NCBI GenBank assembly: GCA_914767885.1
Contig: CAJZBQ010000056.1
Coordinates: forward strand, 1,008,001-1,072,000
DNA: 64,000 nucleotides
Reading direction: 5' to 3'
DNA from: Blepharisma stoltei
Lineage: Eukaryota > Ciliophora > Heterotrichea > Heterotrichida > Blepharismidae
In this document: one piece after another, positions 12,501 through 23,590 of the stretch
Numbering within the stretch: position 1 is the first letter of the stretch
Layout: every line of letters starts with the position of its first letter
The notes under the pieces: generated by a model
The model's input: the letters and a program-made list of their open reading frames with translations, nothing else
Told to the model about the DNA's origin: nothing
Database searches by the model: none
Made by a program: the position numbers and the translations under genes

Positions 12501-15500
12501 CATGCCAAACTTGCGCTCCAGGAAATTATTCCGCTGATGGTAAATGCACTCCATGTGGCCTCGGCTGCGACTTATGTGATAACAAATCAGTCTGCCACGA
12601 CTGTTCTGATCCAGTTTTAATGATAAATAACGGAAATGGAACTTGCTCATGCATAAAAGGCTACTTCATGGATGCCCTCGGCCACTGCAAGCCTTGTCCT
12701 GGATTATGCACGTCTTGTTCTTCTAACAGTACTTGTGATAGCTGTGTTCCTACAGCTAATTTGACTGCAAATGGAACATGTGCTTGCAGCGATGGCTCTG
12801 GTGTACAAGGAAACAGCACTTGCAGCCAATGTCCTAACCTCTGTGCCAAATGTTCAGACTCCAATACCTGCATAAGCTGCATAAAAAATTCTCAATTGAA
12901 TGCAAACAACCAATGTGTTTGTTCTCAAGGTTTCTCCCAGCTAGGAAACGTCTGTGCAGCGGCCTGCAACAATCTCTGCACAAATTGTGACCATAATAAT
13001 GGGAATAGCTGCACTTCATGTATAGCAAATGCTGAATTACTCAAAAATACTTGTTCATGCACAGCCCATTCGGTTTATGACTCTACTTCAAATTCTTGCA
13101 AATGCAATGACGGGTTTACTTTAGTTAGCAGCAAATGTGTATTATGCAAGAACTATTTTGCTTCTTCAGATATTGTTGACGGTTATTTCAATGACCTTTT
13201 TACTAAAATTACCGTAGTTTTTGCTTCAGCTATAGATACCTCTTTAGATTCTTCCTGTTCTTTGACTGTAAATGCTACAAGTTTGCCGAAACTAGGAAGA
13301 AATCCACAGTGCTCATGGGATGGAAATTTCAATTTAGTCATCTCACTTGGAGACCGGTATACCCCTTTATACATTTCTTTATCGAGCAAAATGTATTGGA
13401 CTATTGAACGAGCAAAACAGAGTCTCTCAAAGAGATGAGCTCAATCTCTATATCAGAAAGTGCTAAAAAATGACATGCCAAAAATGGTGACAAGTGTGAA
13501 AAAAGTTGACAAGTAAACACGCCAATTTTTAAAATAAGATACCAAATTAGACTGGGATTGATTAATAACTAAAAATCTATTTTAAAGGTCTTATAAATTA
13601 ATGATAATTATTATAATAAATCTACATATAAATTATAATCGATTTAATATTTTTGACTATTTGTTTATTTAAAAAGTGCTTGAGATAAAGCTATAATAAT
13701 GAGTTTTAAAAATTGAAAATGGAAAGGGGAACTTATCGAGCGAACAGTTGCATAGTTCTCCAAGTGCTATAACTCCAGTAAGCATATCATTCAAAAACTC
13801 CAGTAGGATTTTGACTTAAGCGATTTATAAAGATGGAGTCAATTATTGAAGAATTCCACATGAACTTTAAAAATTGAAAATGCAAAGGGTGAACTTGCTG
13901 AGCGAACAGTTGCATAGGTCTCCAAGTGCTATAACTCCAGTTAGCATATCATGCAAAAACTCCAGTAGGATTTTGACTTAAGTTATTATAAAGATGGAGT
14001 CAATTATTGAAGAAATTGCACATAAATTTTAAAAATTGAAAATATTAAATAAATAGCCCATATTAATTTGCTATTATTATCTTCAGTCTAACTGGGTATC
14101 TTAAGTTTTAATTATTTTAATAATAAAGCCATTTTGAAAATTGGCGCGTTTACTTGTCAACTTTTTTTCACACTTGTCACCATTTTTTGACATGTCACTT
14201 TTTAGCACTTCCTGATATAGATGTCTAACCCGTTCCTTTAATAGAGTCTTTCTTTGTCGTTGCACTTTCTATTGCATTTTGCCTGATAAATAAATCTATA
14301 TCGAGGCATGAGCTATACCTTACTCCCCTCCCTCCGCGAGCAAACAAAGAATCTTATTCGATCATGGAGGATAGTTAATTTTTTTTTTTAAAAAAAAATT
14401 TTCGAAATTTAAAAAAAAACCACTTCTTGAAAATTGAATGGCAAATATTAATTTAATTTGTAAAATTTTGTGTTTTAAAACGCAATTTGTTCAAAATTAA
14501 ACAGAATTAGCTCTAGATTTCATGATACTAATTATCATTTATATATCAATTTTTTTTCCATAAAAATTTGTTCTAGAACATTTTTTGTTCACTCACGGAG
14601 AGTGAGTTTTTGGGCAAAAAATACGATTTTTTAATGGTTTTGTTCGCTCACGGAGGGGGGTTAAGAAATGAGACACTCTTTTTAGATGGCACCTATATAG
14701 TCAAAAAGTTCGGGACTTGCAGTTACAACTATAACCCTCTCAGAATACCTGTTAAACTAGCAGCAAATCCTAATCCTGCAGCAATTATAACGGGCCCTCA
14801 ATTCTTCTCACTAGCCTGTGGAGCACGAGACTTGATGTACTCTGGCGACCGTTCAACAGGCTCTCTTAACAACCAAATGAATTATACCTGGTCTGCTATC
14901 TCATCTCCATCAATTGCTGCACTAACAAAATATGTTTCCATGCAAAGTACTTCATCTATTACTATTCCAAGGAGCTATTTCAGCAGTTCTACCAATACAA
15001 CTTTAAATGTTACCATGACAATTTCCAACATATATAATTTGACCAACTCTTCTTCTATTGTAACTTTCGTTACTTCAACGCCTTCTCTAAGTGTCAATAT
15101 TGATATAGGAAATTCTGACTCTATGAAATCATCAGATTCTAGAGTGTATACTGCTTCTGTGAACTCCTTGTGTGATAATTCTACATCTTCTATTAGCTGG
15201 TCGTGGGTTTATAATCCTGCAAATGGAGCACCTACAATAGATTCAAGCTCTATTCTAAGCAAAGCTAAGCAGCCAAATAAGCTTGTAATAGAAAAAAACA
15301 TGCTGCCAAGTGGGTATTCATATTCGTTTACTGCTATTGCGGCAAGCACAAATGCGCAAGGACAAGCCATAACTGGAAATTCAACTATTTTAGTCAGCAC
15401 TAGCGCATCAAATTTAATAGTCACTTTGAGCAGACCAGGGGGAAGCATCCCTCCAAACCAAGATTTAGTTATAAATGGCGACAAATCTTTTGATCCTGAT

Positions 15501-18500
15501 GACAAGAATTCTGCATTAAACTTTACTTGGAGCTGCAAATATACTTTAAACAGCACATCCTGCTTGGGAAAAGACAACAATGTCTTAGTTTCAGGCCAAA
15601 CCACCTCTTCATTGCAAATACCAGCCCAAAGGCTTATTCCTGGAGCCAGCTATGACTTGACACTTCTGGTCAGCAAGGGTGCAAGAAATGCATCTGCTAC
15701 TATAACAGTAGAGGTTTTAAATGCAAACACAGACACTTCAGTGTCAATTAGTATGTCATCAACTAAAATTACAGCTAGATATCAGTTTACAGCAGATGCC
15801 AATATTCAAGCGAACTCTTCATCTACTCTTGAATGGTCCTGTGCAAACCCTCCGCTTACCATCAGTCCTAATAATCTGTCTAAGCTAACTATCCCTGCAA
15901 ATACATTAACCTCTGGCCAAACCTATCAATTCCAGCTGAAAATTACTGATCCTGCAGGAGTTCCTTATACAGTATACTACCCAGTTGAAGTGAACCAAGG
16001 AGCATCATGCACTGACTCTTTAAGTATAAGTCCATCTACAGGGACAGCTTTAGTTACAAGCTTTACAATGTCTATCTCAGGGTGTACAGATTTGGACGGT
16101 GAAGACTTACCACTTATGTACGCTTACAATTTGAATCAGAATTCCATTAATTATATGCTTGCCAGTAACCAAGATAATAGCTATTCAACTTTCTTGATGC
16201 CTGGAAGCAATAATGTGAGTGTAACTGTATGTGATCAATATGATGACTGCTCAACATATTATCAAGTTATTCAAGTTGATAATTATACAGCTACTGCTGG
16301 AAGAAGATTAGATGATAGCGCACTTATTGACATATATTCACAAAATACTTTGAATTCTGATAACATTCCTTCTATGATTGCAATTATTTCGTCAGCTACC
16401 ACGATTAATAGCACATTATTTGAAAAAATGTGGAGTGATTTGCAAAGCTATATCAACTCACAGAACTCAATGAACAATAACATATTTATAGGTGTCATCT
16501 CTGCTATTCAAGCTTTAGCCACAAAGCAATCTCATATGAACTCTACTCTCTATGAGCAGCTCTTCACTCAGGCTAGCCAAATAATGACAAATAACTCATT
16601 GCCAGTCATTGTTGATGCTTCATCAATACTAAATATTTTAGTATCTATTAATGATGCCTATTTAAATTTAGCTAAAAATCTCACAACTTCTCAAAACAGC
16701 ACCAACACTCCGTCAAGTCACAATTTAAGAGCACTAAAGAGTTCTTCTCCTCTCAGCCAGAATTCTACAGCCAACGCTACGTATGAATCTTACCTTATTA
16801 ACTCTAACAACTTCCTATCAAATTTCTCCGTCTATTGCACTCAAAATGATATGCCTGGGCAAAATTCGCTTCCTAACGCAACAGTCAGTAGCCAAACTTC
16901 TACCTATAAATCAAGATACTTTGCTGGTGACTTACTCCTCTCCATTCGTGAGCGAGGATTTTTGCATAAAAATAAGATTTTTCCAATGATTTTGCTAGAT
17001 CAAGATGAGAGAGTTAGCAAATCAGACCTTACAATATGGAGCTACAAATATCACGATGCCTTCAAGTTTGCCATTTAACTCAACTGATATTGTGAACTTA
17101 AGAGTTAATTTATATAATAGCACAGACGACTACTCAAGTGTACTAGATATAAGCTACGGTAAAAGTGGTAATTACTCAGATTTTGTGTATTCTCAGTATA
17201 ATGAGACTTATGCGTCGTTCAATAATGCCAACCATACAGTAAATGTTACAATTCCTTATAATAAAAATGCTACAAATGGGTGGGCCTGTGTCTATTATAA
17301 CGGAATTAAAATATGGCGTCTTCGTCTGTGCATGGCCTCTGGCCATGCAGCCTCGACTCATATTTTAATTATATCCGGCAAGGTTTTGCCATTTCAGAGA
17401 TGGACGGCAATGCTAGGTAAGCAATTCTGGTGGAGTACAGAGCCTAGCCCTAGTCTACTCTCAGAGATGGTTTTTTTTCCTCGTGGGGAAGGAGAGCACG
17501 GCAGTTGGAAAGGGGAGGCCCAGCAGAGTCCACACGACCCATCGGGCAACTCCCTAGCGTGAAACTGGGCGTTACGTCCCAGGCTACGTGTTCCTCCTTT
17601 TTGCCAAAAGCCTACCAGAAAATCCATTTTTTGGGTTTTCGGAATGGCAACCCATGTCACAAGCAAGTAGCTCATCCATGAGCCGTCGAAGCCGGCAATA
17701 CTTGCCCCTAGGCGCACCTTGGTGAACGAAGCGGACCGGCCCAGAGGTCTGTGGGCCCGATGCGACGAGAGGCGAGCGGAGGTCTGGGCTCTGCCAACCC
17801 CGTAGTGGACGTTAAGCGTTATAAGTAGTAAGTTAAGTTAAGTGTCTATTATAACGAAACAATTAGTACTTGGCTGACAAATGGATGCCAAATTGTCTCA
17901 GTCGAAAATGGATACGCGACGCTGACTTTAAGCCACTTTTCGATGTTCAAGCTTACTGACTCTTCAACAGTTGTCGTTCCTCCAATATCTCCAGAATCTT
18001 TAGAAGATTCTTCATGTGGCACTAATTTAGCACCTGTTTATATACTAGTGGTAGGGCTTTTCTTAGCGCTTATTATTTGGCCAGCTCCAATCCTACTAGA
18101 TGCATATTCTAAATCTAAAACTCGAGGAACCCAAAAAATTACTCCTCTAAGCGTAAGTCCAAAAGGAGAAATCAGCCAGACTGAAGAATACAAAAGCTGT
18201 GAAGAAGGGGCTAAAAATAAAATGGAAAATAGTACAGTTAATTTTTCAGGCATTGGGGATAGTATTTTAATTGATAGACAGCAAGATGTTGACCCTAATG
18301 GCAATAAACCAATAGAATTTGATCAAGACGCCTTTAAAAATACCCTAGACGAAAAGTCAAAATGGGAAACTCTTATAGAAGGCCACTTAACTGCTGGATT
18401 ATTCATATATAAGAAAGGCCATGCAAGACTTTGGAGATTATTTACTTGGGAAGTCGTGATATTCTTTGAGCTGCTTCTTGAAGGACTTTTGTTCTCTGGG

Positions 18501-18863
18501 TTTGAAAGCACTGATAATGGAGTAGGAAAGGACTCACAGAGCTTATTTGATGATTACAAGGGAACTTATTTCGGATATACTGTATTTGCAGTAGTAATTG
18601 CAATGCCAATAGAAATCTGTTTATCAATATGCTTGAGCTTTGATAGAAGCGCAATGCCAAAAGTTTTCTACTCTGCGTTGGCTTTGGGGGCTATGGTAAT
18701 TATGGGGTCTATTGCAGGAGTTTTTGCGTTGAGCTTCAAGTTTTGCAGCGAGTGGAGCGGATACTGGGCGATAAGCTTCTTGTGGGGGATTTTGCTTGAA
18801 GTTTTTGTGATGCAGACCATTTATATGGGTGGAAGGTATCTATTCCTCCACTTTTTTAAATAA
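9594..18863 (+). CDS. Giant Cys-rich REJ/GPS multi-pass membrane protein (polycystin-1-like architecture)
   Basis: ATG 9594 starts a signal peptide (MLQLLAISVFFFAF). About 900 residues of repeated furin/EGF-like Cys motifs rich in N-x-S/T sites follow, then a REJ/PKD-like region (from about 14660), then a GPS motif around ACVYYNETISTW...NGC, then at least five TM helices (LVVGLFLALIIWP, EVVIFFELLLEGLLF, TVFAVVIAMPIEICL, ALALGAMVIMGSIAG, AISFLWGILLEVFVM) and a short tail. Six insertions (10873-11276, 11652-11792, 12353-12490, 13370-14663, 16935-17016, 17303-17856) total 2613 bp; their removal leaves 2218 codons plus stop in one frame. It is probably a surface sensory or adhesion protein; no channel pore is identifiable. 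Confidence 0.9.
10873..11276 (-). mobile_element. SINE/LINE-tail-like element in the REJ/GPS gene
   Basis: Duplication GCACAAATG (10864-10872 / 11268-11276), with no TA in it. The reverse-strand tail GCCATTTATTATTATGG matches the shared 3' tail. Collapse gives NCKSCTNATTCNECMD in frame. A reverse-strand open frame of about 130 codons inside is of unknown origin and could be a LINE relic. Confidence 0.65.
11652..11792. mobile_element. MITE-1 IES (141 bp) in the REJ/GPS gene
   Basis: Inverted ends CCTTCCTTTAAATCGGAG / TTTCGATTTAAAGGAAAGG with TA at 11650-11651 and 11791-11792. It is a compact, nearly complete short form. Excision gives THILKNNVCTQCPVG in frame. Confidence 0.8.
12353..12490. 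other. Short TA-bounded IES (138 bp) in the REJ/GPS gene
   Basis: AT-rich with several stops. TA at 12351-12352 and 12489-12490 gives GNGTETCLVKGTCQTC in frame. Other in-frame TA choices a few codons downstream on the left are possible. Confidence 0.6.
13451..14217. mobile_element. TIR element with ~80-bp terminal inverted repeats and an internal direct duplication
   Basis: The left end (TATCAGAAAGTGCTAAAAAA... to AACACGCCAATTTT, 13451-13530) is repeated inverted at 14137-14217. Inside, a ~155-bp unit occurs twice in direct orientation (about 13708-13868 and 13868-14035), each containing GAGCGAACAGTTGCATAG and AACTCCAGTAGGATTTTGAC. No transposase frame is present, so it is non-autonomous. 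Confidence 0.78.
14327..14661. mobile_element. MITE-2 copy inside the composite IES
   Basis: The left end is TTACTCCCCTCCCTCCGCGAGC and the right end CGCTCACGGAGGGGGGTTA, with the internal repeat GTTCACTCACGGAGAGTGAG. The core is shared with 31022, 44382 and 45323. Confidence 0.75.
16935..17016. other. Short IES (82 bp) in the REJ/GPS gene
   Basis: TA at 16933-16934 and 17015-17016. The left end CTCCTCTCCATTCGTGAGCG is MITE-2-like, so it may be a worn-down copy. Excision gives FAGDLANQTLQYG in frame. Confidence 0.72.
17303..17856 (-). mobile_element. SINE-like element, family A, copy 3, full length, in the GPS motif
   Basis: Perfect 15-bp duplication GTGTCTATTATAACG (17288-17302 / 17842-17856). 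The 554-bp unit has its tail at the left (GACGCCATATTTTAATTCC on the element strand). It splits the GPS motif between ACVYYN and ETISTWLTNGC. This is the best preserved family A copy, with GC content well above its surroundings. Confidence 0.88.
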
Positions 18864-18957
18864 GATAAAGCATTAGTTTGATAATAAGATTATAAAATAA
18901 AAACTTCTAATATTTTAATAGTATAGGTTTGATTCTGAGAAAATTCGCTTATAAGAT

Positions 18958-19435
18958 GTAAGGTCTTCAAGATTTGATATCTCAACACGCTTTCGACTAC
19001 CGGCACTTGCTTGCAAGGGTAGCATCGGTTGCCCGAGCTTCATCAACAGCAGTCTTCTCCTAGGACTAAGGGCTTTCATTACTTTCCTGAGTTTCGACGG
19101 GCTAGGCGACCCCTCTGTGCTATGCTTCTTGTGGGGGTGCTATGAGGTATAGGTTAGCACAATACCTCCTCTCAGCCACCTTGAAGGAGGGTTACACTAT
19201 GAAAAAGAGACATAGGGAAAAGAATCCGTGATTCAAAACCATCCGGATAACTAAAACTTGGAATGGAATCGCCACCAACTGACTCCCTAAGCCGCCACAC
19301 CTTACGTCAGCCATAAAGCATGGTTAGAGTTAGAATAGAGGATCTGAGGCTATAAAGCCATTTTGGTGCCCTTAGTGGTGTGTCGTCGGTAAGTATACTG
19401 TCACTACCACCATATTAATTATTCGCTTATAAGAT
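18958..19435 (+). mobile_element. SINE-like element (family E), intergenic
   Basis: Perfect 15-bp duplication ATTCGCTTATAAGAT (18943-18957 / 19421-19435). The tail is CACTACCACCATATTAATT. The body differs from families A and B but shares the tail. It lies between the tail-to-tail REJ/GPS and type I membrane genes; the rest of 18864-19466 shows nothing else. Confidence 0.82.
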
Positions 19436-19466
19436 TATATTTTTTTGGCAAATTGTTTATGACTCA

Positions 19467-20123
19467 TTATAAATATTTTTTACCCTTTGGTTTCTTTTTT
19501 GCAACTCCCACATTTAGAGATCTCACCTTTTTAATGATGAAAATCACTGCAAAGAATAAAAACACTCCTCCAATTACTCCTAAGTAGTAATTCGTTGTGC
19601 TTGAAACAATTTGAAATTGCGGCTGCGTCACAGGAGTCTCCATCGGCTCATTTATCATATAAGGTGATGGCGGAAGTTCATCAGGAGGCATACTATATTC
19701 TTTTTCAATTTTTTCAAGCAGTTCTACTTGGCTTGGAGTCAGGCCAATACTGGAGCTTTCATTTAAAAATTGTTCTCTGTCAACTTTTACGATTGATTTA
19801 ATAAAAGGCTGATTTAAATCGATGATTTGGTCTGTGATTAACTCTTCAGCATCTTTTCAGGATATTTTTTGATTGCAGTTATAAAGGATATCGGCTAGAA
19901 TTTTCTTTTTTGTGAGATCTGGGTCATGCTTTGTAGAGAAAAGAATGTCTTGAATTTCATTTGGCTCTTGTATCAATTTTGCACGACAAAGTAATAAGCA
20001 TGCAATCCAGCGTGAGCGTTTTTGAGCTTGAGCGTTTTCTTCTATTCCATCAGGGAAATCATAAGGTCTTTTGATTTCTATGCTTAAAGCAAAAGTAATT
20101 AAAATAGCAATTACTAATTTCAT
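19467..20123 (-). CDS. Putative type I single-pass membrane protein
   Basis: It starts at 20123 with a signal peptide (MKLVIAILITFALSIEI) and encodes 218 residues. The luminal part contains IACLLLCRAKL and an acidic helix-rich stretch. A single TM helix (YLGVIGGVFLFFAVIFII) is followed by a short, strongly basic tail (KKKPKGKK). One TGA is Trp (QKISWKDAEEL). There are no insertions or introns. I do not recognise the family. The gene is head to head with the L28e gene, about 145 bp apart. Confidence 0.75.
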
Positions 20124-20268
20124 TATATTAGAACTCGAAAAAATTATAATAAGCAGCATGATTCTACTGTCTGTAACTTTTCACTTATATAGTGAATTTC
20201 TTATTAATATCAGTTTATCAGAGATTTCGTCTTCTTTAACTTTCACTAATCATCCATTATAAATTGCA

Positions 20269-20688
20269 ATGGTAAGCGTCTCCTCCGACCTTCTCTGGGA
20301 ACTCTTAAGAAACAACAACAAATATCTTATTCGTCGCCAAAACACTGATTTCTCAACTGACCCTTATAATCTTGTCAACATCCACAGCCAGAAATTCGCA
20401 GGGATCGCAAGCACAAGCGCAATTGGCGTAGCAACCAGAAAGAAAGGTGAACCAGTTACTCTTAAAGCTAAAAAGCTCAGAAAATATGGACTTAAAGGCA
20501 AAACCCACCACGAAGAAAAAATCACAGTTAAGAAAGCAGGATATTCTGGAAAGGCAAAATCCACAATAGTCTCTTTAGTTGAAAACAGAAACCCAAGTCT
20601 CGCCAAAGCTGCTTCTGAAAGAATGCAAAAGCTTCACAGAAGTGAGCAGCCAAAGAAAACAATTACACGTAGAAACAGAAAAGCTTAA
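20269..20688 (+). CDS. RPL28: 60S ribosomal protein L28 (eL28)
   Basis: 139 residues. The N terminus MVSVSSDLLWELLRNNNKYLIRR and the segment FSTDPYNLVNIHSQKFAG match the eukaryote-specific eL28 fold (W-x-RN-x-FL-x-KR, then FS-x-EPxNL). The C terminus is strongly basic (KKTITRRNRKA). It is a cytosolic large-subunit protein. The gene is uninterrupted, as is its upstream divergent neighbour. The match is by remembered family pattern, not by search. Confidence 0.85.
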   Translation: MVSVSSDLLWELLRNNNKYLIRRQNTDFSTDPYNLVNIHSQKFAGIASTSAIGVATRKKGEPVTLKAKKLRKYGLKGKTHHEEKITVKKAGYSGKAKSTIVSLVENRNPSLAKAASERMQKLHRSEQPKKTITRRNRKA

Positions 20689-20745
20689 TAATTTTATAAG
20701 CAGTTCATTTTCACAATAATGAATTAATTATGCAGCTATTATTAA

Positions 20746-21693
20746 TTAAGGCTGGAGTAATGGGCCTCAAGATATTTGTTTTTCCATAACAGATCTTCTT
20801 GAATTTGTGGGAAGGAAAAGCTCTATATAGGCTCCTTCTTTCGCTTTTTTGTCTTCATCTATTAGCCCTGGAGATTGAGAATCCTCCCTTGGAGATCTCA
20901 AAACTGACTTTCTCGTTTTTCTGTGAGGGAGATTTCTGTTTTTTCAATCAACAATCTGGGATAGAAGCATCCCAATTTTTTCAACAGTTGAATGGCCCTC
21001 ATGGAAATTTCCTCCAATTTCTCTGAATAGAGGCTCTAAACTTGGCCTTGGGGTCAGTCCTTCATATCCTGCAGCTGCACGTACAGAAAGATCTGATTTT
21101 TCTTTTAAAAGTTGAGAAATTCTTCTTTCAAGCTCATCATTTGACTCATAGGATTGCTTTAACTTGTACACAATTGTGGAATACCCTCCACTGACTTTTT
21201 CACATTTATCTTTAATCTTTTCGTAGTCAGCATTTGCGACTCTCAACTGTTCACTTAGTTCAGCATTAGTCTGGCTCAATTTTTTTAGCTCATCATTTAT
21301 ATCACTATTTAAAAACTCTGCATCTTTTAACGCCTTCTTACATGTTTTTAATTTTGAGTCAAGTTCACTATTTTTGGATAATGCAATTTTAAGCTCTCTC
21401 ATTTTCCTATCAAAATCGTCATTTAGCCTCTTATAATCATCAGCTATATCTATATTTCCTTCTGATTTCCCATCAATCTTTCTTTGCAGCTCCTCAATTG
21501 TTTGATTTAAAGAAATAATTTCGTCAAAATTTTTCTTTTTGATTTCTTCGATATCTTTATGATATTGACGTTCTTTTTCTATATAGCCATCATTTATCTC
21601 ATTCAAAATATCATATAAATAAGAATAAGGTATATATCCATCTAAATCACTAGCTCTTCCATAATTAATAACGATATGTTTTATTAGCTCAAC
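20746..21693 (-). CDS. Coiled-coil protein (5' end unresolved)
   Basis: The reading frame begins at 21693 immediately after an IES, without an ATG: VELIKHIVINYGRASDLDGYIPY, then a long coiled coil (about residues 40-180), a Ser/Pro-rich linker (LTPRPSLEPL), and a basic C-terminal part read through TGA codons as Trp (QIVDWKNRN, QISWGPLL). It ends at TAA 20746. Removing the preceding 204-bp IES (21697-21900) joins this frame to the upstream gene in phase but leaves a TAG at the junction. It is therefore probably the 3' part of one gene with 21898-22771. Unknown function. Confidence 0.6.
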
Positions 21694-21696
21694 CTA

Positions 21697-21900
21697 TTAA
21701 ATTGGAATAAAAATTTTGTTTATAGTGAATTTTTATAACAAAATCTATAAAAAAATTTATGAAACTAATATATATAATTTCTCAATGCAAAATACTGGCT
21801 TTATACTCTACTTTCAAATAGAACAAATTTTAAATTAATTTTCGATTTTGGGGTATTAAAGCTATTTACATGGAAAATAGTTTTGTTCTTTATCAAATTA
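21697..21900. mobile_element. MITE-1 IES (204 bp)
   Basis: Ends ATTAAATTGGAATAAAAATT and TTTTGTTCTTTATCAAATTA, with TA at 21695-21696 and 21899-21900. Its length is a multiple of three. Confidence 0.6.
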
Positions 21901-22771
21901 GAGAGCAAGCGCATCTGTATGTTTTTCATATACTATTTCTAGTAACTTAGGCTTAACTTCATCTTTATTTGCAAAAACAGCTTTTTTGATTTCATCAACT
22001 ATGTAGCGATGACCCCTCATCAATCTTCATGTCTATGGCAACAAAAATGCAATTTTTTAATATAAAATTTTATATAAAAAAAAAAATTTTCATGTCTCCT
22101 GCAACAAATTTTCGATGTGCATCTTAACTTTTTCCGTACTTTTAGCTAGATAAGTTTAATAAAATGGCGAGCAATAGAAAATTTATTAAATTGTTTTTAA
22201 AAAATGTTGTGCTGCAGTAGACATGAAGATTTTTTCGAAAAAATTTTGTTGCAATAGACATGAAGATTGAGGGGGGTCATCGTTATTTCATTTCTGCTTG
22301 GTATTTTCCTTCTTCATTTGATAAGATTTCTAACATTTTTAGTAGCAGTTTTAGCCTATTAATAGATTGGCCTGCATCGTACTGTTTTTGAGATGCAATA
22401 AGTTCCCTTAAAGCCTCGATAATGTCAGATTTTGTTTTTATAGAGGGAGAGTTGAAGTGATGATATTTAAATTCAGGCTCTGAAATTCGAAAGAAATGAA
22501 CTGAGTTTAATGGCGTTTGGTTTCGATGTGGCAGCCAATGATCCAGGGCTGTAGAGGAGTGCTGAGATAAGTCATTATGATCAAGCAATGCTATATATTT
22601 TTGGGATTTTAATTTGTTTAGTGCTGATCTTTCTGTCATTGCATGGGATGCCCGAGGTGATGATATAGCACTTGTGCATTTTAATAAGTCTTTTGCTGTC
22701 CCTGAATTTTTAATTTGATCTCGTAGATTCGGTAGTATCGGTGAAATTTTAGTATGCCTATGACTATCCAT
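21898..22771 (-). CDS. Uncharacterised protein, possibly the 5' part of the downstream coiled-coil gene
   Basis: ATG 22771 (MDSHRHTKISPILPNLRDQ). It encodes 197 residues after removal of a 280-bp IES (22006-22285), whose excision joins GKYQAEMK to YIVDEIKKAVFANKDEV. The N-terminal half is Ser/His-rich and low in conserved motifs; the C-terminal half is helical (SDIIEALRELIASQKQY, LLLKMLEILSNEE). The stop TAA overlaps the next IES. There is no recognised domain. Confidence 0.65.
22006..22285. mobile_element. TIR IES with GATGACCCC ends
   Basis: The inverted ends read CGATGACCCCTCATCAATCTTCATG at the left and, inverted, CGATGACCCCCCTCAATCTTCATG at the right. The inner motif CATGTCTAYTGCAACAAAA is repeated near both ends. 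TA at 22004-22005 and 22284-22285. This family is distinct from MITE-1 and MITE-2 and is seen once here. Confidence 0.78.
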
Positions 22772-22937
22772 TATTTTAGATATGTATATTATTTTCAAAA
22801 ATTTTACATTTATTTGAGATTATTTATTTAAATTTCAGTTTAACAGCTTAAAATATTTTATAATTACATTTATGGATTAATTTCTATATAAGAAATTTAG
22901 TTAAGGCTAGTATTTGTATGCCTCAATAATTTTTTTA

Positions 22938-23590
22938 TTAAGGCGGGGCTGAGATTGTACCTTGATGTGAACGAAGTCTTCGAACCTTTCTAAGATAATT
23001 TGGCGAGTTTACCCCATTAGATATATCAGGTTCATTTTCTTTTAATGGAGCTAAAAGTGGATTCCTTTGAAAATTCTCTTCTTTTAACTCTTCCACTTTT
23101 AAGAGCATGAATTTTTTGCTCTCTCTTAAATAAGCGCAAAATGCAAATATTTGAAAATAAAAATTTAATCTAATTAATAAATTTTATCAATTTGTCGAAA
23201 TTTCAATAGAATTAGCTAGAGGTCTTATTATAATTTCATATTAGATATGAAAATATTTTATAAAAAATTCTATGCCCGCCCTTTTGGGTTATTTTTCTAA
23301 ATTTTACCCTTCTTAAAGGGGAGTAAGCATAAATATGTACACAAACAAACACAGCAGCACAAAGGAACGAGAGCTATAAGTAGAAGCGCTCCAATAAAAA
23401 TTTTTCACCACTCTAAATCGAAAAGTCTTTCTCTGCTTTTACTTTGCTTTTCAGCAGTGTCATCATTGTCTAAAATATCTAGGTCTTCTGGGTCCTGCAT
23501 GCTATCTTCATTGATGGCATCTCGGATTGCATTACTATGTGTAAAAGTTATAAGTACAAATAAGCAACAAACGTACAATAATCTGGCCAT
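22938..23590 (-). CDS. Small single-pass membrane protein with signal peptide
   Basis: It starts at 23590 (MARLLYVCCLFVLITFTHSNA) and encodes 151 residues after removal of a 197-bp IES. A short acidic ectodomain (DPEDLDILDNDDTAE) is followed by a Cys-rich TM segment (FIGALLLIALVPLCCCVCLC), probably palmitoylated, and a basic cytosolic tail (LRKVRRLRSHQG). TGA encodes Trp in LEWWKIF. The family is not recognised. Confidence 0.7.
23129..23325. mobile_element. MITE-1-related IES (197 bp)
   Basis: Right end TTCTTAAAGGGGAGTA. TA at 23127-23128 and 23324-23325. It contains an AT-rich filler. Excision gives TYLCLRESKKFM in frame. Confidence 0.65.

Larger units (their letters stand above)
13370..14663. 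other. Composite 1.29-kb IES in the REJ/GPS gene
   Basis: TA at 13368-13369 and 14662-14663. Excision gives LGDRYTPLRNETLFLDG, matching the layout of similar ciliate proteins. It contains a complete TIR element (13451-14217) and a MITE-2 copy (about 14327-14661) in tandem. Confidence 0.75.

Noticed and set aside
17394-17717. 107-codon reverse ORF (and the similar 37026-37340 and 37337-37525 frames)
   Set aside because: These are parts of SINE family A read in arbitrary frames; the frames break in other copies.
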